Origin: a bacterium
GTDB taxonomy: Bacteria > Bacillota_A > Clostridia > Lachnospirales > Lachnospiraceae
DNA: 20,070 nt
Direction: 5' to 3'
Assembly: GCA_004562915.1 (NCBI GenBank)
Contig: SFQZ01000073.1
Coordinates: forward strand, 1 to 20,070
Every line of letters begins with the position of its first letter. Position 1 is the stretch's first letter. A program made the position numbers and the translations under genes. The notes beneath the pieces were generated by a model, which was not told where the DNA came from, did not search any database, and saw only the letters and a program-made list of their open reading frames with translations. Shown piece after piece: positions 7,880 through 15,453 of this stretch.

Positions 7880-9757
7880 TTATACTTCCTTGTAATCGGC
7901 ATCTACTACATCATCGCCATAACCAGCTTCGCTGCCGCCCTGTGCTGCACCGCCCATGTCAGGACCAGCGCCGGCTGCTCCTTGTGCTCCGGCCTGAGAC
8001 TGTTCATACACTTTTGCAAACAGTTTCTGTGCACTCTGCATCAGTTTTTCTTTTCCGGCTTTGATTTCTTCCACCTGAGCATCTGTCATATTATCAACAG
8101 GTGCTTTTGCAATCAAATCTTTCAGTGCATTCAGATCAGCTTCTACTGCTGTTCTATCATTAACATCAATCTTATCGCCTACTTCTTCCAATGCTTTCTC
8201 TGTCTGGAATACCATAGCATCTGCATCATTTCTTGTGTCAATTGCTTCTTTTCTTTTCTTATCCTGAGCTTCGTACTCAGCTGCTTCTTTTACAGCTTTC
8301 TCAATGTCGGAATCAGACATATTGGATCCGGCTGTGATTGTAATATGCTGTTCTTTTCCTGTACCCAGGTCTTTTGCAGATACATTTACGATACCATTTG
8401 CATCAATATCAAAAGTAACTTCAATCTGTGGAACACCTCTTCTTGCTGGCGGAATACCATCCAGACGGAACTGTCCAAGGGATTTATTGTCTTTTGCGAA
8501 CTGTCTCTCACCCTGTACTACGTTAATATCTACAGCTGTCTGGTTATCTGCTGCTGTTGAAAAGATCTGACTCTTCTTTGTAGGAATTGTTGTATTTCTC
8601 TCAATCAGTCTTGTTGCGATACCTCCCATGGTTTCGATAGACAGTGACAGTGGAGTAACATCCAGAAGAAGGATATCACCAGCACCTGCATCACCTGCGA
8701 GTTTACCACCCTGTACAGAAGCTCCCAGCGCTACACACTCATCCGGGTTCAATGATTTGCTCGGCTCATGTCCTGTCAGCTGTCTTACTTTATCCTGTAC
8801 AGCCGGAATACGTGTAGAACCACCTACCAACAATACCTTGCTCAGTTCAGATGCTGTCAGACCCGCATCAGCCAGTGCTCTTCTTACAGGTTCTGCTGTC
8901 TTTTCTACCAGATCATGTGTCAGTTCATCAAATTTTGCTTTTGTAAGGTTCATATCAAAATGTTTCGGTCCATCTGCTGTTGCTGTGATGAAAGGCAGGT
9001 TGATATTAGTTGTTGTGGAAGAAGACAGCTCTTTCTTAGCTTTTTCTGCTGCTTCTTTGATTCTCTGCAGTGCCATCTTATCATTGGAAAGGTCTACACC
9101 TTCTGTTCTCTTGAACTCAGACAACATATAATCTGCAATCTTCTGGTCAAAGTCATCTCCACCCAAACGGTTATTACCGGCAGTGGAAAGTACTTCGATA
9201 ACTCCGTCACCAATCTCAATAATGGATACATCGAATGTACCGCCACCAAGGTCATATACCATGATCTTCTGCTCATTTTCATTGTCCAGACCATAAGCCA
9301 GAGCTGCTGCTGTAGGCTCATTGATAATACGTTTTACATCCAGACCGGCAATTTTACCTGCATCTTTGGTTGCCTGACGCTGAGCATCATTGAAGTAAGC
9401 CGGAACAGTGATAACTGCTTCTGTTACTTTTTCGCCCAGATAGTTTTCTGCATCTGACTTCATCTTCTGCAGGATCATAGCAGAAATCTCCTGTGGAGAG
9501 TACTTTTTATCATCAATTGTTACTCTGTAATCTGTACCCATGTGTCTCTTAATAGAAGAGATTGTTTTGTCTGCGTTGGTCACAGCCTGACGTTTTGCAG
9601 GTTCACCTACCAGTCTTTCTCCGGTTTTTGTAAATGCTACAACGGATGGTGTTGTTCTGGAACCTTCTGCATTTGTAATAACGGTTGGTTTTCCACCTTC
9701 CATAACAGCTACACAGCTGTTAGTTGTACCTAAGTCAATACCAATAATTTTTCCCAT
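7880..9757 (-). CDS. dnaK: chaperone protein DnaK (Hsp70)
   Basis: DnaK is the ATP-driven chaperone of the heat-shock operon. The 625-residue protein starts MGKIIGIDLGTTNSCVAV, with the phosphate-1 loop at 6-14. It carries VPAYFNDAQRQATKDAG, the phosphate-2 motif VYDLGGGTFDVSII, and the adenosine motif VLLVGGSTRIPAVQ. The linker region LLLDVTPLSLSIETMGG leads into the substrate-binding domain. The C-terminal lid ends in a Gly/Ala-rich tail and DDVVDADYKEV, close to the usual EEVD-like bacterial end. Like other Gram-positive DnaK proteins it is short in the N-terminal lobe relative to E. coli. AGGAGG lies 8 bases before the ATG. The 97-base gap to grpE shows no convincing promoter, so it is probably co-transcribed. 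Confidence 0.98.
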   Translation of the reverse strand: MGKIIGIDLGTTNSCVAVMEGGKPTVITNAEGSRTTPSVVAFTKTGERLVGEPAKRQAVTNADKTISSIKRHMGTDYRVTIDDKKYSPQEISAMILQKMKSDAENYLGEKVTEAVITVPAYFNDAQRQATKDAGKIAGLDVKRIINEPTAAALAYGLDNENEQKIMVYDLGGGTFDVSIIEIGDGVIEVLSTAGNNRLGGDDFDQKIADYMLSEFKRTEGVDLSNDKMALQRIKEAAEKAKKELSSSTTTNINLPFITATADGPKHFDMNLTKAKFDELTHDLVEKTAEPVRRALADAGLTASELSKVLLVGGSTRIPAVQDKVRQLTGHEPSKSLNPDECVALGASVQGGKLAGDAGAGDILLLDVTPLSLSIETMGGIATRLIERNTTIPTKKSQIFSTAADNQTAVDINVVQGERQFAKDNKSLGQFRLDGIPPARRGVPQIEVTFDIDANGIVNVSAKDLGTGKEQHITITAGSNMSDSDIEKAVKEAAEYEAQDKKRKEAIDTRNDADAMVFQTEKALEEVGDKIDVNDRTAVEADLNALKDLIAKAPVDNMTDAQVEEIKAGKEKLMQSAQKLFAKVYEQSQAGAQGAAGAGPDMGGAAQGGSEAGYGDDVVDADYKEV

Positions 9758-9854
9758 GATTTTTTCCTCCTAATAATATATGCTGAATCATTTGAATTAC
9801 TATCTATCTGAATTGCTCTGTCTGTGTCTTTCATTACCTCAGGCAAGGCAGATA

Positions 9855-10520
9855 TTAGTTGGCTACTTTTACCATACTGTGGCGTACCACAAAATCTTTA
9901 TACATATAACCTTTCTGGAATTCCTCGGCTATGATATTCTCGCCAAAGTTCTCATCTTCCACATGCATCACAGCATTATGGAAATCCGGATTGAACTCGG
10001 TGCCTACAGCCTCAATCGGTTTTACCCCCATTTCATCAAGAGTAGTAAGAAGCTGTTTGTATATTTTTTCCATTCCCTGCACAAAAGGATCTTCACTTCC
10101 TTCCGCTGTAGCAAGACCTCTTTCAAAGTTATCTACAATCGGAAGAATCTTCTCCACTATGTCTTTTGCGCCAATGATATACATGCTTGCTTTTTCTTTT
10201 TCCGTACGCTTTCTGTAATTGTCAAACTCTGCCATTTGACGTTTTACCTGATCGGTGAGTTCTTCAATCTTTTCATCTTTTTTATCTTTCTTCTCTTTTT
10301 TCTTTCCGAAGAACTTTTTCTCTTTTGCCTCTTCCGAAGAATCTGGCTTTTCCTCTGCTTTCGCTTCTTTTTCCTCATACTCTACCGATTCAGAAGTACT
10401 CTCCTTTACATTATCTTTGTTTTCAGGAGTTTCTGTGTCAGCAGAAACTTCTTCTTGAGTATCTGCTGTATTTACATCTTCTGTCATTTCCTCGGAAGAT
10501 TTTTTGTTTTCTTCTGTCAT
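9855..10520 (-). CDS. grpE: nucleotide exchange factor GrpE
   Basis: GrpE releases ADP from DnaK. The first 70 residues are extremely charged and low in complexity (Glu/Lys/Asp/Ser-rich), ending in a run of lysines. A long coiled-coil segment follows (about 80-120) and contains the family motif QMAEFDNYRKRTEKE. The C-terminal beta domain then has VGTEFNPDFHNAVM and GYMYKDFVVRHSMVKV. Its 221 residues are slightly longer than usual because of the acidic N-terminal extension. The ATG at 10520 follows GGTGG at 10 bases; a second ATG 11 codons downstream is possible. It lies 18 bases after hrcA, in the standard operon order. Confidence 0.96.
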   Translation of the reverse strand: MTEENKKSSEEMTEDVNTADTQEEVSADTETPENKDNVKESTSESVEYEEKEAKAEEKPDSSEEAKEKKFFGKKKEKKDKKDEKIEELTDQVKRQMAEFDNYRKRTEKEKASMYIIGAKDIVEKILPIVDNFERGLATAEGSEDPFVQGMEKIYKQLLTTLDEMGVKPIEAVGTEFNPDFHNAVMHVEDENFGENIIAEEFQKGYMYKDFVVRHSMVKVAN

Positions 10521-10538
10521 GTTTTACATTCCACCTTT

Positions 10539-11576
10539 CTACGGCTTTTTGAATATATTATCCAACTGAACTTTCAGTGTTTTCAGGTTATCGACTACAT
10601 TTTCGTAATCCATACGTTTTGGACCAATAATACCGATGGTTCCTTTCATTCCATCCCCCAGATCATAGGAGGCTGTCACCACACTACAATCTTTCATAGT
10701 AGAAATCGGCCCATCATTACCTATATATACCTGAATCCCCGTATTCTCTCCTGAATCGGAGACGGTATCTTTAAACATTGCCACCAGCTGTTTCTTTTCT
10801 TCAAATGCAGAAATCAATTCACTTGCTTTACTGCTGTCCGCAAGTTCCGGATATCTGAAAATATTATTCGCTCCGCTGGTATAGACCGGTACCTCTTCCT
10901 CATCCGGAGAAATAGCCTCCGCCACAGCATCCAACACAATACTTACCACTCCGCTGTGAACACCTGCCTGCTCCTTAAGCTTTGTAATCAATCCTAAATT
11001 AATTTCTTCAATCGTAAGACCATTGAGCTGTGTATTCATAAGCAGATTCAGCTTCAAGATCTGTTCATCATCAATCGGTTCATCTACGGTAACGATCTGA
11101 TTCTTGACCAGATTACCCTCCACTACGATGACTGCCAGAAGCTGTTCCTGATTCAGTTTTGACAACTGAATAAATTTAATTTTATTATGATGATACGTGG
11201 GACCGGTAATCATCGTTGCATAATTAGTATTAGAAGCAAGAATTTTTACCACCTGCTTTAATACTTTTTCCATACGATCGGTCTTTTCAATCATCATCTC
11301 TTTGATTTCGGATACTTCCTGCTCTTTTTCTTTCATCAGTTCATCCACATACAGGCGATATCCTTTATCGGAAGGAATTCTTCCTGCCGATGTATGCGGC
11401 TGAATAATGTATCCCAAATCTTCCAGATCAGACATTTCATTTCGAATCGTAGCGGAACTCAGATTCAAATCCGTATATTTGGAAATTGTTCTTGAACCTA
11501 CCGGCTCTCCTGTCTCAAGATATGTTTTAATGATAGCTTTTAAGATGATACGCTTTCTTTCATCCAGATCGTTCAC
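10539..11576 (-). CDS. hrcA: heat-inducible transcription repressor HrcA
   Basis: HrcA binds CIRCE operators and represses class I heat-shock genes. The 345-residue protein, of normal length, has an N-terminal winged helix (about 1-75) with the diagnostic YLETGEPVGSRTIS and LSSATIRNEMSDLEDLGY, followed by HTSAGRIPSDKGYRLYVD. The GAF-like and inserted domains follow, ending with GTIGIIGPKRMDYENVV near the C-terminus. Translation starts at a GTG at 11576, set by AGAGGTG 7 bases upstream; no ATG suits this position. It is the first gene of its operon and sits directly behind a perfect CIRCE element, so it is almost certainly autoregulated. Stability of HrcA in other species depends on GroEL, which is not in the window. 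Confidence 0.97.
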   Translation of the reverse strand: MNDLDERKRIILKAIIKTYLETGEPVGSRTISKYTDLNLSSATIRNEMSDLEDLGYIIQPHTSAGRIPSDKGYRLYVDELMKEKEQEVSEIKEMMIEKTDRMEKVLKQVVKILASNTNYATMITGPTYHHNKIKFIQLSKLNQEQLLAVIVVEGNLVKNQIVTVDEPIDDEQILKLNLLMNTQLNGLTIEEINLGLITKLKEQAGVHSGVVSIVLDAVAEAISPDEEEVPVYTSGANNIFRYPELADSSKASELISAFEEKKQLVAMFKDTVSDSGENTGIQVYIGNDGPISTMKDCSVVTASYDLGDGMKGTIGIIGPKRMDYENVVDNLKTLKVQLDNIFKKP

Positions 11577-11625
11577 TGAGTTTCACCTCTTCTCCCTATA
11601 CTTTGTCTTGTGTCTGCCTTGATTA

Positions 11626-11652
11626 TTAGCACTCATCTTCGTGGAGTGCTAA
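11626..11652. promoter_or_regulatory. CIRCE operator
   Basis: A perfect inverted repeat TTAGCACTC-N9-GAGTGCTAA matches the CIRCE consensus exactly. It lies immediately after the predicted transcription start and 50 bases before the hrcA GTG, the standard place for HrcA repression of the hrcA-grpE-dnaK-dnaJ operon. Confidence 0.97.
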
Positions 11653-11665
11653 CATCTATGTTCTT

Positions 11666-11694
11666 AAGATAGCACTGCGATATTTATTTGTCAA
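11666..11694 (-). promoter_or_regulatory. sigma-A promoter of the heat-shock operon
   Basis: A consensus -35 TTGACA (11694-11689) and a -10 TATCTT (11671-11666) are 17 bases apart on the minus strand. The start near 11659 places CIRCE at the very 5' end of the transcript. The surrounding gap (11577-11719) also holds an A+T-only run just after uvrB. Confidence 0.85.
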
Positions 11695-11719
11695 TGGGTA
11701 TTTTAAAAAAAATATTTTT

Positions 11720-13705
11720 TTATTCCAATTCATTGAGATTTTTCTTCAATTCTACCATTTTATCCCTAAGTTCAGCAGCCATTTCAAAATTCAGTTCAGC
11801 TGCTGCCGCTTTCATCTGTTTCTGCACCTTCGCAATCAGCTCTTCCAGTTCCTTACGGCTCATAGATTCCATATCTTTTTCCAGAGCCTTTTCTGTCTTC
11901 GCCACTTCCTTTGATATGCTGATCAGATCACGTACTGCTTTTTTAATCGTCTTCGGTGTAATTCCGTGTTCTTTATTATACTGCTCCTGGATTTTCCGTC
12001 GTCTTTCAGTTTCTTCAATTGCATGATGCATGGATTCAGTAATGATATCCGCATACATGATTACATGTCCTTCTGCATTTCTTGCAGCACGGCCAATCGT
12101 CTGAATCAAGGATGTCTCTGAACGGAGGAACCCTTCCTTATCCGCATCCAATATTGCAACAAGGGAAATCTCCGGAATATCCAGTCCTTCTCTCAAAAGA
12201 TTGATTCCGACCAGTACATCAAAAACATCCAAACGCATGTCGCGGATAATCTCAGTCCTTTCCAGTGTATCGATATCCGAATGTAAATATTTCACCCGGA
12301 TTCCCATATCCCGCATATAATCTGTCAGTTCCTCTGCCATTCTTTTTGTCAAAGTCGTAACCAGTATCTTATTATGTTTCTCTACCTCTTTATTAACTTC
12401 ACTTACCAGATCATCAATTTGTCCTTCTACGGGCCGTACTTCCACATACGGATCCAGCAGTCCGGTCGGACGAATGATCTGTTCCGCACGCAAAAGCTCA
12501 TGATTTTCCTCATAGGAACCGGGAGTAGCGGAAACAAACATAATCTGATCCACTCTCTCTTCAAATTCTTCAAAATTCAATGGACGATTGTCTTTTGCTG
12601 ATGGCAGTCGGAACCCATAATCCACCAGAGTACTCTTTCTTGACTGATCCCCTGCATACATACCGCGTATCTGTGGAATCGTCATGTGCGACTCATCAAT
12701 AATCATAAGATAATCATCCCCAAAATAATCCATCAGAGTATATGGCGGTTCTCCCGGTTTCAATCCTGCCAGATGCCGGGAATAATTCTCTATTCCCGAA
12801 CAAAATCCTGTCTCTTTCATCATTTCCAGATCAAAATTGGTCCTCTCACTGATTCGCTGTGCTTCCAGCAGTTTGTCCTCACTTTTAAAGTAAGCCACCT
12901 GCTCCTGCAGTTCTTTCTCAATATCTTTGGAAGCCTCAAGAATCCTCTCCATAGGCACCACATAATGGGATGCCGGATACAGTGCGATATGATTCAGCTC
13001 TCTTTTTATTTCTCCGGTAAGTACATCCACCTCAGTGATCCTGTCCACCTCATCGCCAAAGAATTCCACCCTGACGGCTACATCCGACTCATATGCCGGA
13101 ATAATCTCTACCACATCTCCCCTAACCCGGAAAGTTCCTCGGTGAAAATCCATCTCATTCCGATCGTACTGCATATCAATCAACCCTCGGATTACATCAT
13201 CCCGGTCTTTTTCCATTCCGGGTCGAAGAGAGATCATCATATTCTGATAATCCTTCGGACTACCGATTCCGTAAATACAGGATACACTGGAAACAATGAT
13301 CACATCCCGCCGCTCAGAAAGGGCTGCTGTGGCAGACAAACGGAGCTTGTCAATTTCTTCATTGACAGCAGAATCCTTGGCAATATAAGTATCTGTGGAA
13401 GGGACGTAAGCCTCCGGTTGATAATAATCATAATAGGATACAAAATACTCAACCGCATTCTCCGGGAAGAACTCCTTGAACTCGCCGTAGAGCTGCGCCG
13501 CTAACGTTTTATTATGCGCCAATATTAAAGTAGGCTTATTTAAAGCCTGAATAACATTCGCCATGGTAAATGTCTTACCGGAACCAGTAACACCCAGCAG
13601 TGTTTCACACTGGTTTCCTTCTTTAAATCCCTCCACCAGCCTGGCGATTGCCTGGGGCTGGTCGCCGGTGGGGGCGTATTCTGATACTAATTCAAAATGA
13701 TCCAT
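11720..13705 (-). CDS. uvrB: excinuclease ABC subunit UvrB
   Basis: UvrB is the damage-verifying helicase-like subunit of nucleotide excision repair. It works with UvrA for loading and UvrC for incision, neither of which is in the window. The 661-residue protein carries the Walker A motif GVTGSGKT (38-45). The damage-probing beta-hairpin YYDYYQPEAYVP starts at residue 91. Other motifs are DESHMTIPQIRGMYAGD, FVSATPG, and helicase motifs V and VI (GINLLREGLDIPE, QTIGRAARN). A C-terminal UVR domain for UvrC contact lies at about 620-655. AGGAGG is 5 bases before the ATG. It appears monocistronic, with its own extended -10 promoter and a long hairpin upstream. No strong terminator separates it from hrcA. 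Confidence 0.98.
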   Translation of the reverse strand: MDHFELVSEYAPTGDQPQAIARLVEGFKEGNQCETLLGVTGSGKTFTMANVIQALNKPTLILAHNKTLAAQLYGEFKEFFPENAVEYFVSYYDYYQPEAYVPSTDTYIAKDSAVNEEIDKLRLSATAALSERRDVIIVSSVSCIYGIGSPKDYQNMMISLRPGMEKDRDDVIRGLIDMQYDRNEMDFHRGTFRVRGDVVEIIPAYESDVAVRVEFFGDEVDRITEVDVLTGEIKRELNHIALYPASHYVVPMERILEASKDIEKELQEQVAYFKSEDKLLEAQRISERTNFDLEMMKETGFCSGIENYSRHLAGLKPGEPPYTLMDYFGDDYLMIIDESHMTIPQIRGMYAGDQSRKSTLVDYGFRLPSAKDNRPLNFEEFEERVDQIMFVSATPGSYEENHELLRAEQIIRPTGLLDPYVEVRPVEGQIDDLVSEVNKEVEKHNKILVTTLTKRMAEELTDYMRDMGIRVKYLHSDIDTLERTEIIRDMRLDVFDVLVGINLLREGLDIPEISLVAILDADKEGFLRSETSLIQTIGRAARNAEGHVIMYADIITESMHHAIEETERRRKIQEQYNKEHGITPKTIKKAVRDLISISKEVAKTEKALEKDMESMSRKELEELIAKVQKQMKAAAAELNFEMAAELRDKMVELKKNLNELE

Positions 13706-13746
13706 GAGCTCCTCCTATGAATCTATTATCTGTATATTCTGTTGCC

Positions 13747-13755
13747 ATTATATCA
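13747..13755 (-). promoter_or_regulatory. extended -10 promoter of uvrB
   Basis: On the minus strand TGATATAAT (13755-13747) is a perfect extended -10 element. No good -35 box lies 17 bases upstream, which is common for extended -10 promoters. The start near 13740 gives a leader of about 35 bases ending in AGGAGG. The upstream flank is the terminator hairpin of the preceding operon. Confidence 0.65.
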
Positions 13756-13764
13756 GAATATAAA

Positions 13765-13806
13765 ATAAAAGTACAGAACAACCGAATGTTTGTTCTGTAC
13801 TTTTAT
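13765..13806 (-). terminator. long perfect hairpin terminator of the glp operon
   Basis: AAAAGTACAGAACAA (13767-13781) and TTGTTCTGTACTTTT (13790-13804) form a perfect 15-bp stem, extended to 17 bp by flanking A-T pairs, with an 8-base loop. On the minus strand the U-rich tail TTTTATTTTATATT follows. It begins 14 bases after the DUF1667 stop and ends the glp-type operon. It also abuts the uvrB promoter. Confidence 0.88.
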
Positions 13807-13819
13807 CATCTGATTATTA

Positions 13820-14165
13820 TTACAATCTGCTGAATGATGTTGCCACCACCGGAACCCCTGTACCGGCAACATTATCCAAAATAATCTGGCCGATCTTTAC
13901 CGGTGTGTCCACTTCCAGCCGCTTTATTTCATTCACGCAGTCCATAATCTTTTCCTTGGGAATATCATGGGCGGTCTTTACGGATACCATCGGGATCGTA
14001 CCGCCTGTCACATAGACGGAGCTGGTTACGATACGGGTCGGATGCGTGACTTCTTTTCTGGCGTAATCGTCGCCGTTCAACGCTTTTTACCTCATTGCCT
14101 TCCAGTTCCACCGTCAGTGTACATCCCATCGGGCATCCAATACAGGTCAACGCTCTTTTTTCCAT
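13820..14165 (-). pseudogene. DUF1667 protein (third subunit of the glycerol-3-phosphate oxidation cassette), frameshifted by internal deletion
   Basis: DUF1667 (COG3862) proteins are small, carry conserved CxxC-type cysteines, and occur beside GlpA-like dehydrogenases. Translation from the ATG at 14165, behind GGAGGTG, gives RALTCIGCPMGCTLTVELEG and then leaves the family frame after EVKSV at about 14082. The rest of the family sequence (NGDDYARKEVTHPTRIVTSS to the end) is in another minus frame, up to the stop at 13820. Family members normally have a GNTCxxG-like stretch between these parts. Here about 17 bases seem to be missing, which shifts the frame and removes the third-cluster cysteine. 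The retained TTG at 14080 has no ribosome binding site. A real lesion, strain variation or an assembly error are all possible. Confidence 0.8.
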
Positions 14166-14184
14166 TTTTTCACCTCCAGGATTT

Positions 14185-15453
14185 TTACTTATGTTCCAGC
14201 ACGATCCTGATTTTACCTGGTCTGCCGTTTTCTTCTATTTTTGTCTTTTCCAGAATAACTTCTTCCATCTCGCCCGGAGTCACAATCTGTTTCTTTTTGC
14301 GCTGGATACGATTTTCATCCAAATATACGCTGATATAGCAATCCCGGTATACATTTCCGGTACGAAAACGAATCTTTACTTTGTCTCTCATACGCTCCGG
14401 TGCAACGGAAGCAGGAACGGTATAACGAATTCCTCCCTCCACTTCTACGGGAACCGGCTCTCTCTCCACTTTCGACAATTTTCCCTGAATATAATCCGCT
14501 GCATTTTCGCCTGCACATTTTGCTTCCTCTGAAACAAAATCCACCAGATCATGTACATGCAGCACATTGCCGCAGACAAATACCCCGGAAATGCTGGACT
14601 CAAGACTTTCATCCACAATCGGTCCATTGGTAACCGGATTCATGGAGATACCCATTTCTCTTGACAGTTCATTTTCCGGTATCAGACCACAGGATAACAG
14701 AAGTGTGTCACAGGAATAGTATTCTTCTGTTCCCGGTACAGGTTTTCCTTTTTCATCTACTTCTGCCAATGTAACACCTTCCAGTTTTTTCTTTCCTTTT
14801 ATATCTACCACCGTGTGGCGAAGTTTCAGTGGTATTCCGAAGTCATCCAGACATTGTACAATATTTCTTTTCAGACCGCCGGAGTAAGGCATCAATTCTG
14901 CAACAACTTTAACTTTTGCTCCCTCGAGAGTCATTCTTCTTGCCATAATCAGACCAATATCACCGGAACCCAATATGACAACTTCCTTCCCAGGCAGATA
15001 CCCTTCCACATTTACCAGACGCTGCGCCGTACCGGCTGAATAAATACCCATCGGACGATAACCAGGAATATTCAAAGCTCCTCTTGGACGTTCTCTGCAT
15101 CCCATGGCAAGTATGATAGATTTTGCCTGAATCTGCACGACACCATCTTTCCGGTTCATAATTGTGATGATTTTCTCCGGGGTAATATCCAAGACCATGG
15201 TTCCCGTCAGACAGGGAATCTCAAGTTCTTTCACCTGACAGATAAAACGGTATGCATATTCAGGACCGGTAAGTTCCTCCTGAAACGTATGCAATCCAAA
15301 ACCATTGTGAATACACTGGTTCAGAATACCTCCCAGTCTGTCATCACGCTCTACGATCAGAATATCATCAATTCCTTTTTTCTTTGCCGCAATTGCTGCA
15401 GCCAGACCCGCCGGACCTCCACCGACAATTACCAGATCACATCGTTTCATCAT
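14185..15453 (-). CDS. FAD/NAD(P)-binding oxidoreductase of the glycerol-3-phosphate oxidation cassette
   Basis: This 422-residue pyridine nucleotide-disulfide-type flavoprotein (COG0446-like) has an N-terminal FAD dinucleotide fold with VIVGGGPAGLAAA (GGGPAG at 11-16). The internal ATG motif is AMGCRERPRG, and the second Rossmann fold for NAD(P) is VVILGSGDIGLIMARR. The FAD-contacting C-terminal motif is SGVFVCGNVLHVHDLVD. No redox-active CxxxxC pair is seen, so it is not a disulfide reductase. Its start overlaps the stop of the GlpA-like gene by 4 bases (ATGA), with AGGAGG just upstream. This tight coupling suggests a complex of the two flavoproteins with DUF1667, as found in other Clostridia. 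It probably passes electrons between the dehydrogenase and NAD or another carrier; the direction and acceptor are inferred. Confidence 0.85.
   Translation of the reverse strand: MMKRCDLVIVGGGPAGLAAAIAAKKKGIDDILIVERDDRLGGILNQCIHNGFGLHTFQEELTGPEYAYRFICQVKELEIPCLTGTMVLDITPEKIITIMNRKDGVVQIQAKSIILAMGCRERPRGALNIPGYRPMGIYSAGTAQRLVNVEGYLPGKEVVILGSGDIGLIMARRMTLEGAKVKVVAELMPYSGGLKRNIVQCLDDFGIPLKLRHTVVDIKGKKKLEGVTLAEVDEKGKPVPGTEEYYSCDTLLLSCGLIPENELSREMGISMNPVTNGPIVDESLESSISGVFVCGNVLHVHDLVDFVSEEAKCAGENAADYIQGKLSKVEREPVPVEVEGGIRYTVPASVAPERMRDKVKIRFRTGNVYRDCYISVYLDENRIQRKKKQIVTPGEMEEVILEKTKIEENGRPGKIRIVLEHK

Noticed and set aside
7982..9457. Several long plus-strand open frames opposite dnaK
   Set aside because: Their Cys/Phe/Ile-rich composition and lack of start signals mark them as shadows of the well-conserved dnaK gene, a familiar artefact.
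9780..10754. Long open frame on the plus strand opposite grpE and hrcA (324 codons)
   Set aside because: It is very rich in Phe, Leu, Cys and His, the pattern of an antisense frame against Glu/Lys-rich GrpE. It has no ribosome binding site and no family resemblance.
11700..11719. A-run/T-run hairpin after the uvrB stop as a terminator
   Set aside because: The stem would consist only of A-T pairs, too weak for reliable termination. Some read-through from uvrB into hrcA remains possible.
13820..14080. Independent 86-residue gene starting at the TTG at 14080
   Set aside because: It has no ribosome binding site and starts in the middle of the DUF1667 family sequence. It is better explained as the downstream half of a frameshifted gene.
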